Positions 37,402 to 45,806 of a DNA stretch of 64,000 nucleotides are shown one piece after another. Numbering within the stretch: the stretch's first letter is position 1; every line of letters starts with the position of its first letter. Below the pieces are notes generated by a model, which was given only the letters and a program-made list of their open reading frames with translations, searched no databases and had not been told where the DNA came from. The DNA comes from Paraburkholderia phytofirmans PsJN (GTDB taxonomy: Bacteria > Pseudomonadota > Gammaproteobacteria > Burkholderiales > Burkholderiaceae): the NCBI RefSeq assembly GCF_000020125.1, contig NC_010676.1:2976001-3040000 (forward strand). Direction: 5' to 3'. A program made the position numbers and the translations under genes.

Positions 37402-37981
37402 TCAATCGTTAGTCAAGGCGCGATGATATCTACCGACATACTCCGCCTGAGCAATGACTTTCCCATGCATCTGATAGGCGACGACTGCGGGACTCGCCGC
37501 AGGAGCGACATCGATTTGCGCCACGTCGAGGGCAGACGCCGTCACGACATATCGATGCGATTCCCCCTTAGGCGGACACGGTCCACCGTATCTGGATTCG
37601 CCAAAGTCCGTCAACGTCTCAACCGCGCCTGCCGGCAAGAGCTTCGGATTGCCAGAAACTCCTCTTTCGAGCGACGACTCAGAAGGTGGAATATTGGCGA
37701 TCTCCCAGTGCGTCCAACCCAGCCCCCCCGGTCGGCGCATCAGGGTCGAACATTGTCACGACGATGCTCTTCGTGCCGCGCGGAACGTGTGCCCATGAAA
37801 TGCGTGGCGACACGTTCTTACCGTGACAGCCAAAACCTCCGTACACCTGCTCGTTCGAAAAGTGCCCGTCACGCAGGTCGTCGACCATGACCGTGAATGG
37901 CTCCGCGCAGGCTATCGCGGGGATGACCGCCAGCGTCATTGACGTGCATAAAATTGCGGGCAAACAGGTCTTCAATCTCAT
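37402..37981 (-). pseudogene. Exported PEBP-family (YbhB/YbcL-like) protein, frameshift in a C7 run
   Basis: The ATG at 37981 opens a signal peptide (MRLKTCLPAILCTS to ACAEP), then FGCHGKNVSPRISWAHVP and VTMFDPDAPTGG. The remaining domain, LGWTHWEIANIPPSES and RYGGPCPPKGESHRYVVTAS, is in another frame to 37402. The break lies in seven consecutive C (37723-37729, plus strand); six would give one continuous protein of about 190 residues. All conserved PEBP blocks are present, so a polymerase slip or read error is more likely than long decay. Confidence 0.75.
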
Positions 37982-38084
37982 GACGTGTTCCGTTGAAGGA
38001 TGAAAGATGCGTAAGACCGGTATCAACGGCACCGCATTTAAGTCAGTGCAACCTATACGGCGTTGGTTGATAGCCGGGCACCAA

Positions 38085-39017
38085 TCAGTAGTCCCACACC
38101 ACCGGGACGAAATGGAAGCCTTTATCCTTCTTCGCAATGTGACCGATGGATGGGAACGCGACGTGCGCTGCGGCCAGCAGAGCGCCAGTTTCGGCGGCTT
38201 CATTGAGTAGCGCGACACGTACGTCCGCGGCCCCTTCAGGATCGTGCTCGAAGCCGTTTTGCCAGTCGGGATGGTCGAAGTTGACCTGAAAAATCGCGTC
38301 GCCCACGAACGTCAGTTTTTCGCCGTTTGATGCGACGTCCACGACGCAGTGCCCCGGCGTGTGCCCACCCGTCACGCGCGCCGACACACCCTTGGCAACT
38401 TCCACGGTCTGATCGAACTGCACGATGTTTTCGCCGTAGAGTTCGACGAACTTCGCAGCAGCCTTGCGGAGCGCGGGAGGAACGGTTTCCGGCATCACCG
38501 TCTTGCTGAAGTCCGGATTTTTCCAGAACTCAACTTCCTTGGCCGACACGTGAATGCGCACGTCCGGGCGCAGCTTGGCCCTCACGCCGGCAACGTTCAG
38601 TCCGCCGACGTGGTCCATGTGCATGTGCGTAATCACGATGTCGGTGATCGCAGCCAGGTCGATACCCGCCGATTCCAGGCGCATCACCGACCGGCCCGCG
38701 CGCGTGAAGTATTCGAAACCGTCGCCCACGCCCGAATCGATCAGGATCAGGCGGTCGTCGCTGCGTACGAGCGCAATATTCAGCGCCCAGTCGAACATGT
38801 CACGCTGCAGGAAACGACCATCGAACCATTCGTTCCGGTCAGCTTCGCTAACGTTAGTCGACATGGTGGAGGTGGGCAGCGGCAGAACGCCATCGCTAAT
38901 CAGCACGACGTCAACGTCGCCCACGCGCACAGCGTAGCGGGAAGAAACGAGTTCGCCCGCCCCTTCTCTGCCTACGTTGGCGGTAACCGGCCGCACATTG
39001 CGAGTTGTTTCGCTCAT
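38085..39017 (-). CDS. Metallo-beta-lactamase-fold hydrolase
   Basis: 310 residues from the ATG at 39017 (the frame also opens with TTG at 39023). The metal-binding motif HMHMDH in ITDIVITHMHMDHVGGL lies near residue 130; further ligands are His in GGHTPGHCVVD and Asp in FVGDAIFQVNFDHPDW. The start of the fold reads VDVVLISDGVLPLP and LILIDSGVGDGFEYF. Relatives include lactonases and other two-metal hydrolases; the exact substrate cannot be told. It stops 104 bases from the PEBP start on the same strand. Confidence 0.9.
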   Translation of the reverse strand: MSETTRNVRPVTANVGREGAGELVSSRYAVRVGDVDVVLISDGVLPLPTSTMSTNVSEADRNEWFDGRFLQRDMFDWALNIALVRSDDRLILIDSGVGDGFEYFTRAGRSVMRLESAGIDLAAITDIVITHMHMDHVGGLNVAGVRAKLRPDVRIHVSAKEVEFWKNPDFSKTVMPETVPPALRKAAAKFVELYGENIVQFDQTVEVAKGVSARVTGGHTPGHCVVDVASNGEKLTFVGDAIFQVNFDHPDWQNGFEHDPEGAADVRVALLNEAAETGALLAAAHVAFPSIGHIAKKDKGFHFVPVVWDY

Positions 39018-39329
39018 CTTCAATAGTCCAGTTGATTAATTGCGGTGAGCCGTACTGCACCGCGCCACGCGGTTCACGAGCACGACCACGAGTGTCGCTC
39101 GCTTCGTCTGCTTGCATTTCGAAGGAGCGTGTGACAGATAGTAGTCAGGGGGCGCGAAAGCCAGTAGCATCGCGAATGCGTACACGGTGTTGTCCGAACG
39201 GCGACAATCTATGCCGGATAGGCAATGAGACGTAGGGCGGGTGAGATGCTTATTGATTGGCGGTACATCAGAACGTGCCCATCCAGGGGCGTCCACCCCA
39301 TTGACGCGTTCTATCTGTTGAGAACAACG

Positions 39330-39900
39330 CGGATTTCCTCTTTGGCGACCGTTTCATAAAGGCTGCTCGGCGCGCCGGTGGGTATTCCAGTAAGTCAGGC
39401 AGCAAGCGAGCTTGAGGAAGAACCGTAGATGCCAACACGGCGCTAGAAGTGAGTGCGGAGGCACCGCGAGTGGTACAGCCGGACATGCGTGCGTTCAACC
39501 ACCAAACGATATTCGCCAAGGTCGCCGCTATGTTCTGCACCATGCTCGGCAATCACGGGTTCGATCCCGGGATTACGCAGTGGCCGCCGATGCCGCTTAG
39601 AGTCGTAGCCGCGATCAGCGTTGACCTCGGGGCGTTACAGGGCATGGCCGCGCAATCCGCGAATCGGTGAAGACGCATCGATCAGTGGCACCCAATTGCC
39701 TAGCGTCGTTGGCTTAATACCGTCCCCTTGCTGACGTGCGACCGAGGACGTGCCAATGCGGGCAATGGCCAATAATCTGCAGGCCGACATGATCGGCTGA
39801 ACGGCCGGCGTACCGCTAGAAGCCGCCTGTCGGGGCGCGCGCGACCGAAGGACTGTTGTGGGTCGATCAGAGCACGTCGTCGGGATCAGTTCGGCCATGA
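39330..39900 (-). pseudogene. Remnant of an IS5-family transposase
   Basis: In one minus-strand frame: VNADRGYDSKRHRRPLRNPG, IEPVIAEHGAEHSGDLGEYR and LVVERTH, with the second Asp and the Glu of the DDE triad, matching IS5-type elements. WVPLIDASSPIRGLRGHAL comes just before it, followed by an in-frame stop. The end, FFLKLACCLTYW, is in a different frame. No inverted ends or target duplication were found. The first part of the gene is lost. Bases 39018-39329 and 39901-40051 have no gene; the latter includes a short piece of the repeat seen at 3062. Confidence 0.65.
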
Positions 39901-40051
39901 AGCGTCATTCACCTAACCCGTACGTTCGACATTCGGGCGTCGGCTTCAATTAATTACCGGCCACTCGCGAACCGATGACGCGCATCGCATCATCGGTTGA
40001 AACACACACTCGAACAGCTTTTACTACGTCGTCGCCTAGCCCTATCCCAGG

Positions 40052-40570
40052 TCAGACGGAGACTTTCGGAAAATCAATCACGGTCTCTGCAAGGTTATTG
40101 ACGTAGTTAGTCAGCACGTTGAGCGCGACGCTGGCGACGACTTCGATTATCTGCTCATCGCTCAAGCCAGCGGCACGGGCGGCGCTCAGATCCGCATCGC
40201 TTACATTGCCGCGCGTTTGCGCTACTTGCACTGCCAGCTCGGCAACAGCGCTACCACTACCAAGGCGCGCGGCTGCGATGGCATCCGGAGACAAGCCTGC
40301 GCCCTTCCCCATCAGAGTATGAGCCGAAAGGCAGTAGCCACATTGGTTGAACTGCCCGATAGCCAGAGAGATGATTTCACGCTGAGCTGCGCTCAACGCG
40401 CCAGTCTTCAGGTTCTCGTCAAGTTGCAGATAGCCTGCGAGTGCAGCGGGAGCATGCGCAAGTGTACTGAAAAGATTCGGCACCATGCCGATCTTGGCTT
40501 TTGCATTTTGCAGCAATTTGAGTGCAACTGGAGAGGCTTGCTCGGAGGTCAGGGCAGTGATACGCGGCAT
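40052..40570 (-). CDS. Carboxymuconolactone decarboxylase/AhpD-like protein
   Basis: 172 residues from the ATG at 40570 with AAGGAACTATC ahead. The AhpD-type active site is C77-G-Y-C80-x3-H84 in FNQCGYCLSAHTLMGKG. The region before it, KTGALSAAQREIISLAIG, and the C-terminal VVASVALNVLTNYVNNLAET are typical of the fold. Such proteins are thiol-disulfide alkylhydroperoxidases or decarboxylase relatives. Divergent from an AraC gene 110 bases away, an arrangement seen repeatedly for this pair, so probably its target. Confidence 0.9.
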   Translation of the reverse strand: MPRITALTSEQASPVALKLLQNAKAKIGMVPNLFSTLAHAPAALAGYLQLDENLKTGALSAAQREIISLAIGQFNQCGYCLSAHTLMGKGAGLSPDAIAAARLGSGSAVAELAVQVAQTRGNVSDADLSAARAAGLSDEQIIEVVASVALNVLTNYVNNLAETVIDFPKVSV

Positions 40571-40680
40571 GATAGTTCCTTTTGGCTGGATCGAGTGCGG
40601 TAGTGCACAGAAACAAGTTTGCGCCTATCATCGAGCGTCATGGGCGCCGTTAGTCTCAAATTCAATACCAATCGTCTCAC

Positions 40681-41520
40681 ATGAAATCTGATCAACTTTC
40701 CGCATTGATAGAACGTTTCAGCCTCCAGACCGGGGTGTTTTATAACGGCACGCTTTGCGGCATTGCGCGCTTCGAGGAAGAGCAGCAGGGTTACATCCAC
40801 CTGTTGCGGCGCGGGCGGATGCGGGTGCGGCTATCTGATGGGACCACCTTGCCCGTGTCGGGGCCGTGCTTGATGTACTGTCCGCGCGCATTAGCACACA
40901 GATTTGAAGTCGAGGAAGAGGAGGAAGTGGAACTGACGTGTGCCTCGGTGAGAATTCAAAGCGGGTTTAACAACCCAATCACCCGAGCAATCCCTGACAT
41001 CGTCATCCTCCAGTGCGCCGAATTACCCCATGCGAAGCCGCTGCTGGATATTCTCGTTGCCGAAGCGGCCACTTATCAGGACGGAAGGGTCGCTGCGCTT
41101 AATCGTCTCTTCGAGCTGGTCATAATCCAGGTACTACGCTTTTTGATATCGCAAGGCAAAGCTAGCAGCGGTTTGCTAGCCGGCCTTGCTGATCCGCGCA
41201 TAGCCCTTGCGCTCGAAGCTGTCCATGAGCATCCTGAGTCGGCGTGGACCATAGAACTGATGGCTAGCACAGCTGGAATGTCACGCGCTCGGTTCGCTGA
41301 TCATTTCCGTAACGTGGTTCAGCTTACGCCTCTGAACTACGTGACGGACTGGCGCCTAACTCTCGCGCAACAAATGCTGCTCGCGGGCCGATCGACGCAA
41401 TTGATCGCCAGCGAGGTTGGCTACGAAAGTTCTTCCGCGCTCGCGCGTGCTTTCCGTCGGAGATTGGGATTCTCGCCAGTTGCTTGGTTGGACTCGCAGC
41501 GAAAGCTGAAAGCGGCGTGA
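40681..41520 (+). CDS. AraC-family regulator with cupin N-terminus
   Basis: 279 residues from the ATG at 40681. The N-terminal 150 residues are of the cupin-like AraC type (GVFYNGTLCGIARFEEEQQG, LLRRGRMRVRLSDG). The C-terminal DNA-binding region has IELMASTAGMSRARFADHFR, QLTPLNYVTDWRLTLAQQML and LIASEVGYESSSALARAFRR. Probably controls the divergent AhpD-like gene. The inducer is unknown; the N-terminal domain suggests a small organic or redox signal. Confidence 0.92.
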   Translation: MKSDQLSALIERFSLQTGVFYNGTLCGIARFEEEQQGYIHLLRRGRMRVRLSDGTTLPVSGPCLMYCPRALAHRFEVEEEEEVELTCASVRIQSGFNNPITRAIPDIVILQCAELPHAKPLLDILVAEAATYQDGRVAALNRLFELVIIQVLRFLISQGKASSGLLAGLADPRIALALEAVHEHPESAWTIELMASTAGMSRARFADHFRNVVQLTPLNYVTDWRLTLAQQMLLAGRSTQLIASEVGYESSSALARAFRRRLGFSPVAWLDSQRKLKAA

Positions 41521-41871
41521 TTGAGTCAATATAAATGCCGATCGGCGTGAGCATCTCGGCAATTTCCGCCTCGCAGGAGATTTCAGTCGCTCGGTCATAA
41601 GTAATCGATGGACTGCTTTGACCTTTTGACCGATGACTCGCCGACTAACTCGGCAAAGCGAGCGTCCGTCGCACATTGGTTACCTGCCCTAGAACACCTC
41701 AAAGCGCGACCGTCGGCAACGGGCCGCGTGCGGGTATCCGCGACGCTACTCGATTCATCAAGCATCGCCCCTCGTGATCTCCCCGCGTCCGGCCATGAAG
41801 AGACGTTCGACACACATTTCTGATTCGTCGACAATTGGTGAGCGCAAACAACCTTCGACGGAAAGCCTGAG
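41521..41871. other. No gene seen
   Basis: 351 bases between the AraC gene and the acetyltransferase. Short frames only. A small GCCGATCGGC palindrome follows the AraC stop but lacks terminator features. Confidence 0.5.
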
Positions 41872-42405
41872 ATGCTGCTGCGGCCGACAGAAATCCAGAT
41901 TGAATCAACCCGACTCTTGATCAAACCGTTCTCGGCCAACGACGCCGATGCCACGTTCTCATGCATAACCCCTTCGCTCACCCGTTACATGGCTTGGGAG
42001 CCACCGGCATCCCGGCGTGACTTCGACAGTGTTTGGCGGTCCTGGATACCGTCGATAGACGACGGATCGGACTATGTATTCGCAATCCGGCAGCGCACTG
42101 ACGGGAGCTTCCTTGGGTTGGCCGGCCTTCACCGCGTACGCACTGAGAGCCCGGAACTCGGCATCTGGATTCGTGAAGATCGTCATCGAAATGGCTTTGG
42201 TCGCGAAGCCGTCACCCTGGTTGCGCGCTGGGCAACGCAAACCATTGGGTGTGCCAGTTTCACCTATCCGGTTGCCGAAGAGAACCGCGCCAGTCGACGC
42301 ATCGCCGAATCGTTGGGCGGAGTCATTGTGGAAAGCCGCGCGAAGCCAAAGTACCTATCCGTCGTTTACCGAATTCCTCGGCAGCCAGTCATGAGCGACG
42401 TATAA
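41872..42405 (+). CDS. GNAT N-acetyltransferase, RimJ/RimL type
   Basis: 177 residues from the ATG at 41872. It starts with the typical IESTRLLIKPFSANDADATF and has the acetyl-CoA loop in IREDRHRNGFGREAVTLVAR (R/Q-x-x-G-x-G/A pattern as RNGFGRE), followed by FTYPVAEENRASRRIAESLG. Cytoplasmic transfer of an acetyl group to a protein N-terminus or a small molecule is expected; the acceptor is unknown. It stands alone with about 330 bases of empty sequence after it. Confidence 0.88.
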   Translation: MLLRPTEIQIESTRLLIKPFSANDADATFSCITPSLTRYMAWEPPASRRDFDSVWRSWIPSIDDGSDYVFAIRQRTDGSFLGLAGLHRVRTESPELGIWIREDRHRNGFGREAVTLVARWATQTIGCASFTYPVAEENRASRRIAESLGGVIVESRAKPKYLSVVYRIPRQPVMSDV

Positions 42406-42733
42406 GCGGTTTGGCTCACAAACTGATAACCAACGGCCAGGTTCGGACACTCAACGTCTATGAATGCTGCGGTTAAGCAGCGCGTCGAAACGAAAACGCC
42501 CTGAGTGCCCAGTTGTCTCGCAACGCCCAATGGTGTCAATAGCAGCGGTCGCTGGCCGGCTCAAGGGGACTCGGGAGGTTGTTGATCCGCGCAGGAAGGT
42601 TCTTGTTTCGGTGGAGTTTATGGGGTAGGTTCTCGCAGCCGTTTCGTGAGTGCTTGTGAAGGAGGCGCATGCGCACGCGCTTGTGCATGGCGCCTCGCTT
42701 CGTTGATGCTTTTGGTTCACCGCTATCCGTTGA
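42406..42733. other. No gene seen
   Basis: 328 bases between the acetyltransferase and the end of the minus-strand unknown gene. Only short shadow frames; no repeat recognised. Confidence 0.5.
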
Positions 42734-43195
42734 TCAGTGCCGCACGGGGACCAAGTGCTGCGTTTGCGTTTTTACGATCGATGCGGTTTTCGCGGGCGTT
42801 CTCTTCCGCTTTGCGACGTTGACGGTGGATTGCGATCCAGTCGCGATCTTCGATGCTTCCGCGAGAAGGCGTGTTGCGTGGCTGGCCGTGAGGCGAGATT
42901 GAGAAACGCCTTTTGCATCGAGTGCGATCACCTGGAAAAGCTCGCGGTCGTTTTCGAGGTCTTGCTGATATTGCTCTGCTGTGTCGACAAGCAGCTCAAG
43001 CATGGTCTGGCGACGGCGTCTTTCGTCGCTCGTGATGGGAGAATTCCTACATATCGAGGACGCGAGTGTGATCAGCGTGTTCAGTTGGCTCAATTGCCGG
43101 TCGCAGAAGTCGAATGCAGACAGGGCGAGTTTTTCGTACTGGAGTGCGTCGACAGGTGGGCGTGAAGCGGGTTGACTCTTGATGGACTTGGTCAT
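42734..43195 (-). CDS. Unknown protein downstream of a structured leader
   Basis: 153 residues from the ATG at 43195, which has GGGAGATCGCAAA before it. It is helical, hydrophilic and Gln/Leu-rich in the centre (LQYEKLALSAFDFCDRQLSQ, LELLVDTAEQYQQDLENDRE), with a basic C-terminus (AKRKRTPAKTASIVKTQTQH). No signal peptide or membrane segment. The basic tail might bind nucleic acid. The folded region at 43271-43408 lies in its 5' leader, suggesting RNA-level control. Confidence 0.65.
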   Translation of the reverse strand: MTKSIKSQPASRPPVDALQYEKLALSAFDFCDRQLSQLNTLITLASSICRNSPITSDERRRRQTMLELLVDTAEQYQQDLENDRELFQVIALDAKGVSQSRLTASHATRLLAEASKIATGSQSTVNVAKRKRTPAKTASIVKTQTQHLVPVRH

Positions 43196-43270
43196 TTTGC
43201 GATCTCCCTGATGCTTACTCAGATCGCCCGACACTCGCTTTGGGAAGTGGGTGAGCGGGCACGTAGCGGG

Positions 43271-43408
43271 ATTGGAAGACCGTGATCGTAACGAAACGGC
43301 GAGCCTCGCGGCTCTCCCACTACGACCCGCCCATTGAAATATAGACGTGCAGCAGTAGACGCACGCCCCGCCTGAGCGGGTGTGCGGTTACGATCGCTGG
43401 CTTCCAAA
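43271..43408 (-). ncRNA. Structured leader resembling C4 antisense RNA
   Basis: On the minus strand, TTGGAAG (43407-43401) can pair with CTTCCAA (43278-43272) and GATCGTAAC (43395-43387) with GTTACGATC (43292-43284), closing a large stem. Inside lie two hairpins: CCCGC-loop-GCGGG at 43380-43367, extended by GCAC/GTGC, and GAGCC-loop-GGCTC at 43314-43301. Between them is GGGCGGGTCGTAGTGGGAGA. The layout recalls phage-type C4 antisense RNAs, but I cannot confirm the consensus. The strand is not certain; minus is chosen because the gene at 42734-43195 follows. Confidence 0.5.
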
Positions 43409-43440
43409 CCAGGCCGCCGGGTGTTTCCCGATGGCTTGGT

Positions 43441-44000
43441 GATTATAAATGAGGTGGGATTATGAGAGGGTAATTGGCCGGACTAACGGCGTGATTAGCA
43501 TCATTAGACAGGCCAACGTGCCGCGCGGGTCCGATAAGGCTTCTTCTCGGGCCGTAGACTGGATAAAGTGCGGCGCGCGAGGTGAACTCGGGCTCCGGCA
43601 GGAACAGCGCAAACGCTTAGTAATTGACGCGCAGTCATAGCCGCGACGCGTGCCGACACGCTGACGCCTACTGTGACGACGGCCAGCCTCAGCCGGTTCC
43701 ACTGGATCGAATCGAAATGAAGGCAGGACCTGCTTCCGAAAAACGGAGCTGTGCAAGAGACTGGTGTACCTGCACAAGTACTGGTCGTTGCTAGTGAACT
43801 ACACAGTAATCGCGCGATTTCGCACACCCGGCTTTCGGGATCCAGCCTTTACGCTCAGGCCCCAGACTGCTCAGAAAAACCAAGCCCCCATTTCCATCTT
43901 CCATACAAAATCACTTGACGGGGATGAGGCTTGACTTGAGAGCATTGCCGACTTCCGGAGCGACAGCTCATCTACCAGGATTCGCAATCCGAGCCCGCAG
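43441..44000. other. No gene seen between leader and polysaccharide locus
   Basis: 560 bases with only short shadow frames. A hydrophobic-poor, Arg-rich minus-strand frame near 43500-43820 looks like chance. This marks the edge of the AT-richer locus. Confidence 0.5.
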
Positions 44001-45515
44001 TTATTTAGTCGAGCAGGTTATCAGCGTATTGTCTTTAAAAAGCGTTGCTATATTGCGGTTGACCCCAGCGCAGTCGTTCTCAGAGGCCGGAAGCCACGTT
44101 ACCCTGCGGCCTGACAGATAGCCAAATAGTGCTCTGGTAGACCATTCAGCGGAGAATAAGCTTCCAGCGTAATCAAAAGAGCGCTGATGCACCAGAGTAT
44201 TGTCGCGCCAGGACATTGATGTCTTTATAGTTATCGGCGTATTGGAAGCGGAATTTTGCTCGGCTTCATCGATTAGTTTCTTTGCGAACTGAAAATCTAG
44301 ATCCTGCTGATCTCGCCGTATATTAGTCATGTCCATATACAGCAGCGCTTGACAACTGACGCAAAAAACAAGTAATGCAGTGAATATGTTTTTGTATTTT
44401 TCGCTGCGAATTTGCAACGGTCCGCCAATGAACAGCGCTCCAATTATCAAAGACACGGGGCTTAAGCTGCGTGGAGTCGGCCAATAAACTTGAAGTAAAA
44501 TATTGGTCGGATTCGGAAGCATCAATACTGTTATTGTTAGAGATAACATAATCACGGAAATATTCCGCACAGACGACATTTTGCAGACGCCGATGATGAT
44601 GAGCGCTGCAAAGACCCCAAGAAGATAGAATTTACTGTAAAAATATCCATATAATGGACTATTCGGATTCAATATTTCTTTTATGCTGTCGAGATAGTGA
44701 GTGACGTTTGCGCGAGCGAAGCCAATTCCAAACGGTCGAAGAGGGTAGTTAGCCATCGATTCAAAGTTCATGGCTTTCATGAACTTGTTGGTCGCGAGAT
44801 ACAAGAAAATCGAAAATACCACCGAAATTGCCACCGTCAAGGCAAACAGGACAATTTTACGTATATCAATCGAATCGAGCTTTCCGTCTGCGGCGCGCAA
44901 TAACACGATTGCAACAGCAGCAGAAGTTAATAAATATGGGTAAATTTGATAAAACCCCGTCGCTAACCATCCTGATGCGGTTAGGACAATTAGTCTGATG
45001 GCAATAGGGCGTTCCGAGCTGGCAACATACAATGCTAGCGCGGCTAGCAAGGATCCGGCGCCAACCTGTATGGAAGCATACGAGAATTGATATACATCAA
45101 ACATACAGCCGCACAGGACGAAAGCGCAGAACGGAATTACTATTTCCGCGATGTTTAATCTTAGCCGAGCCGCATGAATTATTGCTATAAATAGCGCGGG
45201 AAGTCCAACAATAATGCTTATAAGGCTTATCGAAAGGAATTCTAACGGCCCAAAGCCAACAGTCCTTAATAAGGCTGCAGTCGCGGAAAACATGAACCTG
45301 CCATTTGAGCCTTGATCTACTACGATGTACTGCAGCGGATCCACAGCGTTGCGAATGGCTATGTCGTCGATTGAATAAATCCAAACATTAGGAAGTACTA
45401 CTATGCTCGTTATTAGCGCGAGTAAAATCCAGATCGCAATAATGTCTTTTTGTGTGCTTATGGCGCGATTAAGTGGTGCGCGTCCGGCAATGGAGGAAGT
45501 GGTGTTGGTCAGCAT
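44001..45515 (-). CDS. GtrII-like membrane glucosyltransferase
   Basis: 504 residues from the ATG at 45515. About ten hydrophobic segments follow the N-terminal acidic loop YSIDDIAIRNAVDP and NGRFMFSATAALLRTVGFGP, an arrangement seen in GtrII-family enzymes that add glucose to O-antigen. The C-terminal 100 residues are soluble and probably periplasmic (AEQNSASNTPITIKTSMSWR). Such enzymes use undecaprenyl-phosphate-glucose from GtrB, and no gtrA or gtrB gene is beside it. Base composition is AT-richer than the window's other genes, indicating acquisition. Confidence 0.7.
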   Translation of the reverse strand: MLTNTTSSIAGRAPLNRAISTQKDIIAIWILLALITSIVVLPNVWIYSIDDIAIRNAVDPLQYIVVDQGSNGRFMFSATAALLRTVGFGPLEFLSISLISIIVGLPALFIAIIHAARLRLNIAEIVIPFCAFVLCGCMFDVYQFSYASIQVGAGSLLAALALYVASSERPIAIRLIVLTASGWLATGFYQIYPYLLTSAAVAIVLLRAADGKLDSIDIRKIVLFALTVAISVVFSIFLYLATNKFMKAMNFESMANYPLRPFGIGFARANVTHYLDSIKEILNPNSPLYGYFYSKFYLLGVFAALIIIGVCKMSSVRNISVIMLSLTITVLMLPNPTNILLQVYWPTPRSLSPVSLIIGALFIGGPLQIRSEKYKNIFTALLVFCVSCQALLYMDMTNIRRDQQDLDFQFAKKLIDEAEQNSASNTPITIKTSMSWRDNTLVHQRSFDYAGSLFSAEWSTRALFGYLSGRRVTWLPASENDCAGVNRNIATLFKDNTLITCSTK

Positions 45516-45806
45516 CTGTATCTAGAATTGTCAGTCTTGCTTTATGCTGTCTCAGCTATGGGACGCGGTAGTTCGGCGGTCCATGGCGAGCGATTGTTGT
45601 ATTGAAAACGCAGCACCATGGCAAGAGTCAAAACAACAAAAATTTGCGAAGGGACCACAAGCCGGAGCGAGCCACCCCGCGATTACATCGAATTTTTGAT
45701 GTATTGTATGCGGAGCCATCGCGATTCGGTTGTGGCGGTCGATCAGATCTAAATTATTGTTAGCATGGATTAAATTCAACAAGCTCTTCTGCGATTAACA
45801 ATGAAT

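Noticed and set aside
39555..39578. GGTTCGATCCCGG resembling a tRNA T-arm
   Set aside because: It falls within the reverse complement of the IS5 transposase remnant, and no acceptor or anticodon arms surround it.
43219..43407. 62-residue minus-strand frame with GRVVVGEPRGSPF
   Set aside because: It coincides with the strongly paired leader; the apparent protein conservation is better explained by the RNA structure.
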